This document shows, in pieces, positions 28,162-35,879 of a DNA stretch of 64,000 nucleotides. Position 1 is the stretch's first letter; every line of letters begins with the position of its first letter. Location of the stretch: assembly GCF_021401085.1 (NCBI RefSeq), contig NZ_JACBFP010000006.1:105647-169646 (forward strand), read 5' to 3'. The notes under the pieces are model-generated. The model had not been told where the DNA came from. It did not search any database and saw only the letters and a list, made by a program, of their open reading frames with translations. The stretch is from Chryseobacterium sp. R2A-55. GTDB taxonomy: Bacteria > Bacteroidota > Bacteroidia > Flavobacteriales > Weeksellaceae. A program made the translations under genes and the position numbers.

Positions 28162-29286
28162 TCAGACAAGGAACAGATCACTTGCAATTCCATCGGCCAT
28201 AAACCAGTGTTTTTCGGGAATTTTCAAATGGTTGTGTTCCATAATCAAAATTCCGTCTTCCACTTTTTGTTGGATTTCATTCTGAAGATAATCAAATGTT
28301 TCTGCAGAGCATTTCTCCTTTAATGAAACTAAATCTACTCCCCAAGTGGTCCTTAAACCAATCATCAGCATTTCGTTGAACTGGTCTTTTTCGGACAGGA
28401 TTTCGGTTTCTTTGGCGAGTTGGTTTTTATTCAAAAAATCGATATATCTTTTGTTGTTGGCGATGTTCCAGCTGCGCTCATTTCGCCCGTTGTAGGAGTG
28501 TGCGGAAGGTCCGATTCCCAAATATTCCCGATATTTCCAGTAAGCCGAATTGTGCTTGGAGTGAAATTCGGGTTTCCCGAAATTGGAAATTTCATAATGA
28601 TTAAAACCGTGGTCTTTCAGGAATTGCGACATGTAATAAAATTCCTTGTTCTGTTCAGATTCATTGGGTGCTGCGATTTTTTTCTGCTTAATCCACTGGT
28701 TTAAGGCTGTTTTTGGCTCAATCGTCAAAGCATAGGAAGAAACATGCGGAACTTCAAGCTCTATCGTTTTGTTTAAATTCTGTTTCCAAATCCCGAAATT
28801 GGAAGTTGGCGAGCCGTAAATCAAGTCGATGCTGATGTTTTCGAAACCAAAATCCTGGGAACGTTTGATGGAGCTTTCTGCTTCCGAGGAATTGTGGGCG
28901 CGGTTCATCATTTTCAGATCATCATCAAAAAAACTCTGGGTTCCAATAGAAAGCCGGTTGATTTCGGTTCTCGATAAGTCTTTCAGAAAATTTTTGTCCA
29001 GGTCATCCGGGTTGGCTTCAATGGTAATTTCGATGTCTTTGTCAAAAGTGAAGTACTTTAAAACCTCATCAATAATGGACTTTAATTCATCTGCTTTTAG
29101 AATGGAAGGCGTTCCACCCCCAAAATAGAGGGATTGCAGATTATTGTCTTGAAGTTCATCTTTGCGTAAAAACAATTCCTTTTTTATGGCAGAGATCATC
29201 TCGTCCTTAAAATCCAGAGAAGTGGAAAAGTGGAAATTGCAGTAGCTGCATTTTTGCTTGCAGAAAGGGATATGGAAATAAAGCAT
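28162..29286 (-). CDS. hemW: Radical SAM heme chaperone HemW (formerly HemN-like)
   Basis: A 374-residue radical SAM protein starting MLYFHIPFCKQKCSYCNF, where CxxxCxxC binds the 4Fe-4S cluster. Further motifs are SLYFGGGTPSIL, TIEANPDDL, RLSIGTQSF and ISIDLIYGSP. The closing HemN_C domain is present. The extra Cys after the CxxxC motif (CxxxCxxC only, no CNxC) fits HemW, which delivers heme, rather than true coproporphyrinogen dehydrogenase HemN. hemH lies 13 kb away. Confidence 0.9.
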   Translation of the reverse strand: MLYFHIPFCKQKCSYCNFHFSTSLDFKDEMISAIKKELFLRKDELQDNNLQSLYFGGGTPSILKADELKSIIDEVLKYFTFDKDIEITIEANPDDLDKNFLKDLSRTEINRLSIGTQSFFDDDLKMMNRAHNSSEAESSIKRSQDFGFENISIDLIYGSPTSNFGIWKQNLNKTIELEVPHVSSYALTIEPKTALNQWIKQKKIAAPNESEQNKEFYYMSQFLKDHGFNHYEISNFGKPEFHSKHNSAYWKYREYLGIGPSAHSYNGRNERSWNIANNKRYIDFLNKNQLAKETEILSEKDQFNEMLMIGLRTTWGVDLVSLKEKCSAETFDYLQNEIQQKVEDGILIMEHNHLKIPEKHWFMADGIASDLFLV

Positions 29287-29394
29287 TGGTTAAAAATACA
29301 AGAAACGAGGCAAAAGAAACAGGTGAGTTTCAATGTGTACCAAAATTCACCTATCGTAAAATTGACATTTTAGCGATTCGGCAGCACGATTTTC

Positions 29395-30345
29395 TTAATA
29401 TCTAAATCCACGCTGATTGATGAAGTTTTCAATATTGTAACCTAAGCTCAACATGAAGCTGCTTCCCGCATATTGCTGGATATCTGAGAGTCCGAAATTG
29501 TAACTTGCGCCAAAAAAGAATCTGTTCACGGTTGCTTTCACAACGGGGGCGATTCCCAGACTTTGATTTCCGAATTTGTTACTCGCCGTCCGGAAACTTG
29601 CACCGGCAGAAAATGAACTGGATTCACCTCTTGCAGTTGCCATCAGATTCAGGTCGATCATTTTGGCGGCGTTGGTACTGAAGTTCATCAGGACTGATGG
29701 AGTGACAAAAAAATCTTCACCTAAATGCACATTGTATCCCGCATTAAACATCAGTTTTGTGGGTTCTGGCTCAATTCCCGCAACAATCGGGATGTCATTG
29801 GTCAAAGCTATATCATTTACTGAAAATCCGGCGAAGAATTTGCGAAAGCTAATCGCCATCCCAAGATTGGCATAAACAAGGAACAGACTGCTGTTTTCCG
29901 GTGCGATTGTGGGATCACCCGCCGTTTCCGGATTCAGCATTCCCAAGTCCACATGCATATTGTAAAAATTGACATTGGTTCCGAAAGAAAACTGACTTTG
30001 CCTTTCGCCATCGTCGTCTATTGGGATAAAGTAAGAGGCACCCGCAGAAATTCCGTTTGAGGAAACCGGTCCGTTTTGATCCCGGAAAAAATGAAGTCCC
30101 GCTCCCACCCGGTCAAAAACATTGGCGTGAATACCAATTGACTGTACATTGGGGGACTGATCAAATTTTGCAAACTGTTTCTGATAGTTCAAATTCACCA
30201 CCACGTCATCCGTTTTCCCATAAAGTGCGGGATTAAAAAGAAAATCACCTTCCAGTAGGTATTGCTGATAATAAGGCAATGTTTCCTGACTTTTGAAAAA
30301 GCCGACAAAGGAAACAGCAATAATTAGTACTAATAATTTTCTCAT
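29395..30345 (-). CDS. PorP/SprF family type IX secretion-associated outer membrane protein
   Basis: A 316-residue protein with signal peptide (LLVLIIAVSFVGFFKSQ) and the PorP/SprF hallmarks LPYYQQYLLEGDFLFNPALYG and VGAGLHFFRDQNGPVSSNG, followed by alternating beta-barrel strands to the C-terminal aromatic residue. Family members sit in the outer membrane and are linked to type IX secretion or to attachment of specific secreted adhesins. Usually the adhesin gene is adjacent; here it is not. It has its own -7 box (30369-30376). Confidence 0.9.
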   Translation of the reverse strand: MRKLLVLIIAVSFVGFFKSQETLPYYQQYLLEGDFLFNPALYGKTDDVVVNLNYQKQFAKFDQSPNVQSIGIHANVFDRVGAGLHFFRDQNGPVSSNGISAGASYFIPIDDDGERQSQFSFGTNVNFYNMHVDLGMLNPETAGDPTIAPENSSLFLVYANLGMAISFRKFFAGFSVNDIALTNDIPIVAGIEPEPTKLMFNAGYNVHLGEDFFVTPSVLMNFSTNAAKMIDLNLMATARGESSSFSAGASFRTASNKFGNQSLGIAPVVKATVNRFFFGASYNFGLSDIQQYAGSSFMLSLGYNIENFINQRGFRY

Positions 30346-30368
30346 AATTAACTTCAGGGGAATTCTTG

Positions 30369-30376
30369 CAAATATA
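30369..30376 (-). promoter_or_regulatory. -7 box TATATTTG for the porP/sprF-like gene
   Basis: Minus-strand TAnnTTTG match, 23 nt before the ATG. Confidence 0.5.
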
Positions 30377-30394
30377 AAAAACTTTTAAAAACAA

Positions 30395-31450
30395 TCACTC
30401 CAAATATTTGCGCCACTTATTGATTGCTTCTTGCATATCTTTTGGCATTGGACTTTCAAAGTACATTTCCTTTTTGGTGGTAGGATGTATGAAACCCAAA
30501 GTATGCGCATGGAGTGCATGACGGGGCAAAACCTCGAAAACATTCTTCACGAACTGTTTATACTTCGGCAGATTGACTCCTTTCAGGATTTGGTTGCCTT
30601 CATATCTTTCGTCATTAAATAAAGTATGACCAATATGTTTGAAGTGGGCCCTGATCTGATGTGTCCTTCCCGTTTCCAGTTTACATTCTACCCAGGTCAT
30701 GTATTTGAATCTTTCAATCACTCTATAATGAGTAACCGCGTGCTTTCCTAAACTTCCGTCCTCAAAAACCGCCATCTGCATTCGGTTTTTCAAATGTCTT
30801 CCGATATTCCCTCGAATGGTTCCCTCATCATCTGCAATATTTCCCCAGACGAAAGCCCAATATAGGCGCTTGGTTTTCCGGTCAAAAAACTGCTTTGCCA
30901 AAAAACTCAGGGCATATTCATTTTTTGCGATGACCAAAAGTCCGGAGGTATCTTTATCTATCCGATGAACCAGTCCTACCCGATCCAAATCGGATTTTTC
31001 ACCATTTTTTTGGAAGTGGAAAGCCAGTGCATTGACCAAAGTTCCGTCCCAATTTCCAAATCCAGGATGCACTACCATTCCCGCTTCTTTGTCCACCACC
31101 ACCACATCATCATCTTCATAAACGATATTGATGGGAATATCTTGTGGAATGATTACATTTTCTCTTGGAGGACGGGTGAGCAGAACCGAAATTTCGTCAC
31201 CTGGTTTTACGCGGTAATTTTGTTTGACGACTTTACCGTTCACCACCACATTTCCCGCTCTACACGTTTGCGAGATCTTGTTCCGTGTAGAATTTTGGCG
31301 GATATTGTGCAGGTATTTATCAATCCGCATGATCTCCTGACCTTTGTCCACTTTAATGCTAAAGTGTTCATAAAGCCCATCAGATTCAGCGTCATTTGAT
31401 TCCTGGCTGAGTAAATCTTCGTCTGAAAATTCTTCGTTTTCTTCCTTCAT
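30395..31450 (-). CDS. RluA/RluD-family 23S rRNA pseudouridine synthase
   Basis: A 351-residue protein with an acidic N-terminus, an S4 RNA-binding domain (about 35-100: MRIDKYLHNIRQNSTRNKIS) and an RluA catalytic domain with the motif LVHRIDKDTSGLLVIAKN, where the Asp after Lys is catalytic. By domain layout it is nearest RluD (U1911/1915/1917 of 23S rRNA). It lies 59 bp behind the PASTA gene and is probably in its operon. Confidence 0.92.
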   Translation of the reverse strand: MKEENEEFSDEDLLSQESNDAESDGLYEHFSIKVDKGQEIMRIDKYLHNIRQNSTRNKISQTCRAGNVVVNGKVVKQNYRVKPGDEISVLLTRPPRENVIIPQDIPINIVYEDDDVVVVDKEAGMVVHPGFGNWDGTLVNALAFHFQKNGEKSDLDRVGLVHRIDKDTSGLLVIAKNEYALSFLAKQFFDRKTKRLYWAFVWGNIADDEGTIRGNIGRHLKNRMQMAVFEDGSLGKHAVTHYRVIERFKYMTWVECKLETGRTHQIRAHFKHIGHTLFNDERYEGNQILKGVNLPKYKQFVKNVFEVLPRHALHAHTLGFIHPTTKKEMYFESPMPKDMQEAINKWRKYLE

Positions 31451-31509
31451 TTCATGTACAAAAAAACTCCAACTTTCCGTTGAAGTTTTATATCTATTTA
31501 GATTGAAAA

Positions 31510-32574
31510 TTATTCAACAATCACTTTTTTGGCTTTTGGCTTTTCTTCGGGCTTTGGCGCAGCCGGCTTTGGTGCCGTAGTATTTGCTGTTTTCTGTTTG
31601 ACTTCAGTCAGTTTGGGTTTTGGTTCAACTGTAGGTTTAGCGACTTCTGTCTTTGGAATTTCTGTCTTCGTTTGCTCGGTAACAGTTTGTTCGGGATTCG
31701 GTTCGCCCACTTTCTGCGGTGCCGGTTTTTGATAAACAGGGGTTCTATAGCTTGAAGACGATATGGTGGTATCGATTTTAATTCTGTAGATCGAATTCAG
31801 TTGCGAAATTTTTGCACCCAACTCGGCTGGTGTTTTCTTGCTTGCCCATAGATCGATCTGCATTCCCTGGTCGCGGACATCCATTGATGGCGGATCTTGG
31901 AAATAGACAATGTCAGATTCATCTTTGCCGCCGTCTTCATATTCTACTAATCCAACTTCAAATAAATTTTGTGTGATAATTGCTTTAGCTTGTTGCACAG
32001 TAAGTCCTACCAAATTAGGCACCGAAATATTTCGCCTCGGCCCCGCTCCGATGACCAAATCAATGGTGGAAAATCTGGGGAGAAGAGCACCTGGTTTTAA
32101 AGTGGATCCATTATAGAGCATCCTGATTACTGCATCCCGCTGAATGCTTGGTTCAAAAATGGTGTCACCCACTTTAAGGCCCACCTGCTCCAATTGCCTA
32201 AAAGCCAAACCCTTATATCTATCCAGAATATCCGGAACAGAAACTTGCGCATAAGTTCTTGGATTCACTTTCAAAATGACGGTTCGCCCATCTTTTACTC
32301 TGGAACCTGGAGACGGATAGATCTGCAGAACTTGGAACGGACGGTATTTTGGGTCGTATTTAAAACTGTCCACTTCATATTCAAGTCCAGAATCGTCCAG
32401 AATTTTGATGGCTTCCTGCACAGTCTTGTTCATCACATTCGGTACCGGGATTTCCTTGCCATGATTGGTATGAATCTCCAACCAACGGAAAGTAAGCCAG
32501 ACCAGACCCACAAAAACAGCGGCTGCAACAAGTAAATTTACCAAAACCTTCCAGTGGAAAAGTGATTTAAGCAT
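31510..32574 (-). CDS. Membrane-anchored PASTA-domain protein
   Basis: A 354-residue protein with one N-terminal membrane segment (about 11-28) and three tandem PASTA domains (about 40-106, 111-180 and 184-248), as in VPNVMNKTVQEAIKIL and VPNLVGLTVQQAKAII. The tail (from about 285) is rich in Pro, Lys, Thr and Glu and probably disordered. PASTA domains bind peptidoglycan fragments, but here no Ser/Thr kinase or penicillin-binding domain is attached. It may sense or bind the cell wall in the periplasm. It heads the probable operon with the pseudouridine synthase. Confidence 0.88.
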   Translation of the reverse strand: MLKSLFHWKVLVNLLVAAAVFVGLVWLTFRWLEIHTNHGKEIPVPNVMNKTVQEAIKILDDSGLEYEVDSFKYDPKYRPFQVLQIYPSPGSRVKDGRTVILKVNPRTYAQVSVPDILDRYKGLAFRQLEQVGLKVGDTIFEPSIQRDAVIRMLYNGSTLKPGALLPRFSTIDLVIGAGPRRNISVPNLVGLTVQQAKAIITQNLFEVGLVEYEDGGKDESDIVYFQDPPSMDVRDQGMQIDLWASKKTPAELGAKISQLNSIYRIKIDTTISSSSYRTPVYQKPAPQKVGEPNPEQTVTEQTKTEIPKTEVAKPTVEPKPKLTEVKQKTANTTAPKPAAPKPEEKPKAKKVIVE

Positions 32575-32599
32575 ATTGCCAATACTTTAATTATATCTG

Positions 32600-32607
32600 C
32601 AAATATA
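32600..32607 (-). promoter_or_regulatory. -7 box TATATTTG for the PASTA gene
   Basis: Minus-strand TAnnTTTG match, 25 nt before the ATG. Confidence 0.5.
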
Positions 32608-32694
32608 TAAAATAATCTTTTCGGTAATTAGGGAAATCTCTCCCCTTTTTCGAAAATATGACCATAGAAAACCGCAAATAGATTTTGAAATTTT

Positions 32695-32702
32695 TATCTT
32701 TG
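32695..32702 (+). promoter_or_regulatory. -7 box TATCTTTG for yicC
   Basis: Exact TAnnTTTG match, 17 nt before the yicC ATG. Confidence 0.55.
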
Positions 32703-32719
32703 CTGATTAAACCCAGACT

Positions 32720-33577
32720 ATGATTTTATCAATGACCGGCTTCGGAAGAAGTGAAGGTGTTTTCGACGGAAAAAAAATCACCATCGACCTGAAATCGCTC
32801 AACAGCAAATCGTTTGACCTGAATATCAAGATGCCTTTAAGGTATAAGGAAAAAGAATTCGATATCCGGAAAATACTGAACGATAAAATCCTGCGCGGAA
32901 AAGTAGACTGCTTCATCAACATGGAAAGCCTCACAGATTCCAGCGATGTGAGCATCAACAAAGACCTGGTAAAATCCTATATGGAAGAATTAAAGAAAAT
33001 TTCTTCGGACGGACCCGATTTTGAATACCTAAAAATGGCGATCCGATTTCCAGAAGCCGTCTCCACAAGACCAGACGAACTGAATGAAAATGAATGGATC
33101 TTCCTTTCCGGACTATTAAATGAAGCTTTAGAAAAGTTCGACCAGTTTAGAAAAACAGAAGGCGACACGCTGCAAGAGGAACTGAAAAGAAACCTCAGAA
33201 GCATCGAATCAAGTCTTTCTCAAGTGATCCCATTTGAAAGCGAAAGAATGGATGGTGTAAAAGAACGCTACCGAAAAACCTTGAATGAGTTCGACAATAT
33301 CGACGAGACCCGCTTCTATCAGGAAATGGCGTATTTCACGGAAAAATTAGATATTTCGGAAGAGAAAGTCAGACTTGCGCAACATCTAAAATATTATCTG
33401 GAAGTGATGAACGATGAAGATTTTAATGGCAAGAAACTCGGATTCATTTCGCAGGAAATCGGTCGGGAAATCAACACTTTAGGTTCAAAAGCAAACCACG
33501 CCGAAATTCAGAAACTCGTGGTAAAAATGAAGGATGATCTGGAAAAAATCAAGGAACAAACATTAAACGTATTATAG
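32720..33577 (+). CDS. YicC family endoribonuclease-like protein
   Basis: A 285-residue protein that starts MILSMTGFGRSEG, the family signature, and ends with the DUF1732 block (GKKLGFISQEIGREINTLGSKA). YicC of E. coli is an RNA-cleaving or RNA-binding protein involved in stress and small-RNA turnover. Length is normal. It lies directly upstream of gmk, the usual Bacteroidota and Proteobacteria-wide arrangement, with a structured 70-bp spacer. Confidence 0.9.
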   Translation: MILSMTGFGRSEGVFDGKKITIDLKSLNSKSFDLNIKMPLRYKEKEFDIRKILNDKILRGKVDCFINMESLTDSSDVSINKDLVKSYMEELKKISSDGPDFEYLKMAIRFPEAVSTRPDELNENEWIFLSGLLNEALEKFDQFRKTEGDTLQEELKRNLRSIESSLSQVIPFESERMDGVKERYRKTLNEFDNIDETRFYQEMAYFTEKLDISEEKVRLAQHLKYYLEVMNDEDFNGKKLGFISQEIGREINTLGSKANHAEIQKLVVKMKDDLEKIKEQTLNVL

Positions 33578-33640
33578 ACGTGAGACTTAAAGATGAGCAA
33601 TAAAGGAGTATAATCCTCTACGCTCATGTCTCAAAATCTA
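33575..33640 (+). promoter_or_regulatory. Nested hairpin in the yicC-gmk spacer
   Basis: Right arm GCTCAT-GTCTCA (33622-33633) is contiguous and pairs with ATGAGC (33593-33598) and TGAGAC (33581-33586), which are split by a 6-nt bulge. A smaller AGGA/TCCT stem (33604-33607, 33614-33617) and an outer TAGA/TCTA pair (33575-33578, 33637-33640) extend it. It ends 8 bp before the gmk ATG. There is no T-run, so it is not a terminator. Confidence 0.5.
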
Positions 33641-33647
33641 GAATTTC

Positions 33648-34211
33648 ATGAATAAAGTCATCATATTTTCAGCCCCTTCAGGAAGTGGAAAAACTACTTT
33701 GGTAAAGCATTGCCTGGAACATTTTCCGGAGTTGGAGTTTTCCATTTCATGCACCACCAGAAAACCGCGCGGAGTAGAAAAAGACGGGGTGGATTACTAT
33801 TTTATTTCTCCCGAAGAATTTCGGCAGAAAATTTGGAAAGCAGCATTCGTAGAATTTGAGGAAGTATACGAAGACAAATATTATGGTACACTGGAATCCG
33901 AAGTGGAGCGAATCTGGAAAAAAGGCAAAACCGTGATTTTCGATGTGGATGTAAAAGGTGGAATTTCCCTGAAAAAGTATTTCGGTGACAAAGCTCTTTC
34001 CATTTTCATCATGCCGCCATCCATTCAGGAATTGGAACGAAGACTGATTGCCAGAGGAACAGACGACCCAGAAACCATCCAAACCAGAGTGGAGAAAGCG
34101 GAGCTGGAAATGACCTTTCAGAATGAGTTCGACAAAACGGTGGTGAACGAAGATTTGGACAAAGCAAAATCGGATATTGAAAAATTGGTCGGAGCATTTA
34201 TTAATTCTTAA
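33648..34211 (+). CDS. gmk: Guanylate kinase
   Basis: A 187-residue kinase that phosphorylates GMP to GDP. P-loop SAPSGSGKTTL is at 8-18, the GMP-binding stretch is SCTTRKPRGVEKDGVDYYF, and RRLIARGTDD forms the lid. Complete and of normal length. It follows yicC by 70 bp. Confidence 0.97.
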   Translation: MNKVIIFSAPSGSGKTTLVKHCLEHFPELEFSISCTTRKPRGVEKDGVDYYFISPEEFRQKIWKAAFVEFEEVYEDKYYGTLESEVERIWKKGKTVIFDVDVKGGISLKKYFGDKALSIFIMPPSIQELERRLIARGTDDPETIQTRVEKAELEMTFQNEFDKTVVNEDLDKAKSDIEKLVGAFINS

Positions 34212-34313
34212 ATTTAGGGTCCGAATTGGAGAACCGGTTCCAAAACCTGAAACCAGCTACCAACTTATAACTTGAAATCTACCTGTCGGCAGACAGACTT
34301 TAAACCAAAACAA

Positions 34314-35333
34314 ATGAGCACAGCAACTTTAGATAAGGCGATTTCAAACCTCCCAGTGAAGGGATTCTTAAAAATCGACGACCTTGTGATTCCGCAAGGT
34401 GAAGAATTGATCAAGGCCATCATGGACCTAAAAAAGGAAAAAAACGCCATCATTCTGGCACACTATTATCAACCGCCGGGAATTCAGGATATCGCAGATT
34501 ATCTCGGGGATTCGCTGCAATTGGCTAGAGCGGCGAGAGACACCGATGCGGATATGATTGCGTTTTGCGGCGTTCACTTCATGGCGGAAGCCGCAAAAAT
34601 TTTGAACCCGACCAAAAAAGTCGTCCTTCCAGATACACAGGCTGGTTGCTCGCTCGCCGATGGCTGCAGTGGCGAAGGTTTAAGAAAAATGCGAGAAAAG
34701 CATCCGAATGCATTAATCGCCACTTATATCAACTGTAATGCGGAAACCAAAGCCGAATCCGACATCATTGTGACCAGCTCCAATGCGGAGACCATCATCA
34801 AATCACTCCCGGAAGACCGGCCGATTATTTTTGCCCCAGATAAAAACCTCGGCAGATATTTGATGAAAAAAACCGGCCGCGACATGATTCTTTGGGATGG
34901 AAGCTGCATCGTGCACGAAGCGTTTTCCATGGAAAGAATTGCGAAACAGCTGGCTGAAAATCCGGATGCGAAACTCATTGCACACCCTGAAAGTGAAACT
35001 CCGGTTTTGGATTTGGCGGATTTTGTAGGCTCCACTTCTGCACTTTTGAACTTTGTAGAAAAGGATGATTCACAGAAATTCATCGTCGCAACCGAGGAAG
35101 GAATTTTACACGAAATGCAAAAACGCGCACCACACAAAACCCTGCTTCCCGCATTGGTTTTCGACGAAAGCTGCAATTGTTCGGAATGTTTCTACATGAA
35201 AAGAAACACGTTGGAAAAACTTTATCTGTGCATGAAATATGAACTCCCCGAAATCGTCATTGATGAGGAATTGAGGTTGAAAGCGCTGGTTCCGATCGAG
35301 AAAATGATGGAGTTGTCTAAGACGATTAAGTAG
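34314..35333 (+). CDS. nadA: Quinolinate synthase
   Basis: A 339-residue 4Fe-4S enzyme that condenses iminoaspartate with dihydroxyacetone phosphate to quinolinate in NAD synthesis. Visible motifs are ILAHYYQPPGIQDIADYLGDS, FCGVHFMAEAAKILNP, AGCSLADGCSGEGLR, SNAETII, and the C-terminal cluster cysteine in NCSECFYMKRNTLEKLYLCM. A longer frame from TTG at 34272 adds 14 residues; ATG at 34314 fits the family. nadB and nadC are not in the window. Confidence 0.95.
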   Translation: MSTATLDKAISNLPVKGFLKIDDLVIPQGEELIKAIMDLKKEKNAIILAHYYQPPGIQDIADYLGDSLQLARAARDTDADMIAFCGVHFMAEAAKILNPTKKVVLPDTQAGCSLADGCSGEGLRKMREKHPNALIATYINCNAETKAESDIIVTSSNAETIIKSLPEDRPIIFAPDKNLGRYLMKKTGRDMILWDGSCIVHEAFSMERIAKQLAENPDAKLIAHPESETPVLDLADFVGSTSALLNFVEKDDSQKFIVATEEGILHEMQKRAPHKTLLPALVFDESCNCSECFYMKRNTLEKLYLCMKYELPEIVIDEELRLKALVPIEKMMELSKTIK

Positions 35334-35421
35334 ATAACATGCAGTAATTTCGTGCTGAATTCGCTGCACAATAATCTTAATTCAAAAATTCCTCTTTCAA
35401 CTTTCTTAATTCGTATTTCAG

Positions 35422-35790
35422 ATGACCAGTAAAATATTTTTTGAAAACCTAAAGATTTTCGCTTATCATGGCGTTTTACCAGAAGAGAAAATCATCGGGA
35501 CTCACTTTATTTTGAACATAGAAATCCATGCGGATCTGTGGAAAGCAGTGGGAACAGACGACTTAAATGACACCATCAATTATGCGGAAGTCAACGATAT
35601 CATCCACAAAGAAATGAAAATCCCTTCCGAACTGATGGAGCACGTTTGTGGAAGAATCCTGAAAAAAATCAAACTGAAATTTCCGCAAGTCACTTTCATC
35701 AAAGTAAAAATGACCAAAACCAATCCGCCGATGCAGGGCGAAATGGACGGAGTGAGCGTGGAGATCAAGAGTGATTTTCCTGTGCATTAA
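35422..35790 (+). CDS. folB: Dihydroneopterin aldolase
   Basis: A 122-residue protein of the FolB/FolX tunnelling fold. It shows LKIFAYHGVLPEEKIIGTHF, where Tyr/His/Gly and the following Glu bind the pterin, DLNDTINYAEV and the late VKMTKTNPPMQG. It converts dihydroneopterin to hydroxymethyl-dihydropterin in folate synthesis. The catalytic Lys of the family is in VKMTK. It is transcribed in the same direction as nadA and lnt but with long spacers. Confidence 0.93.
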   Translation: MTSKIFFENLKIFAYHGVLPEEKIIGTHFILNIEIHADLWKAVGTDDLNDTINYAEVNDIIHKEMKIPSELMEHVCGRILKKIKLKFPQVTFIKVKMTKTNPPMQGEMDGVSVEIKSDFPVH

Positions 35791-35813
35791 CCTATCCAGA
35801 ATTTTGAATCATT

Positions 35814-35875
35814 AAAGGTTTGTTTTAAATTTGGCATTTTGAAAAAGGATCTAAATCTCCTTTTTGCAAACCTTT
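35814..35875 (+). repeat. Nested inverted repeat between folB and lnt
   Basis: Outer arms AAAGGTTTG (35814-35822) and CAAACCTTT (35867-35875) enclose an inner hairpin AAAAAGGA/TCCTTTTT (35842-35849, 35858-35865). A TAnnTTTG box (TAAATTTG, 35826-35833) lies between outer and inner arms. It can serve as folB terminator, lnt promoter region or both. Confidence 0.5.
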
Positions 35876-35879
35876 TTCT

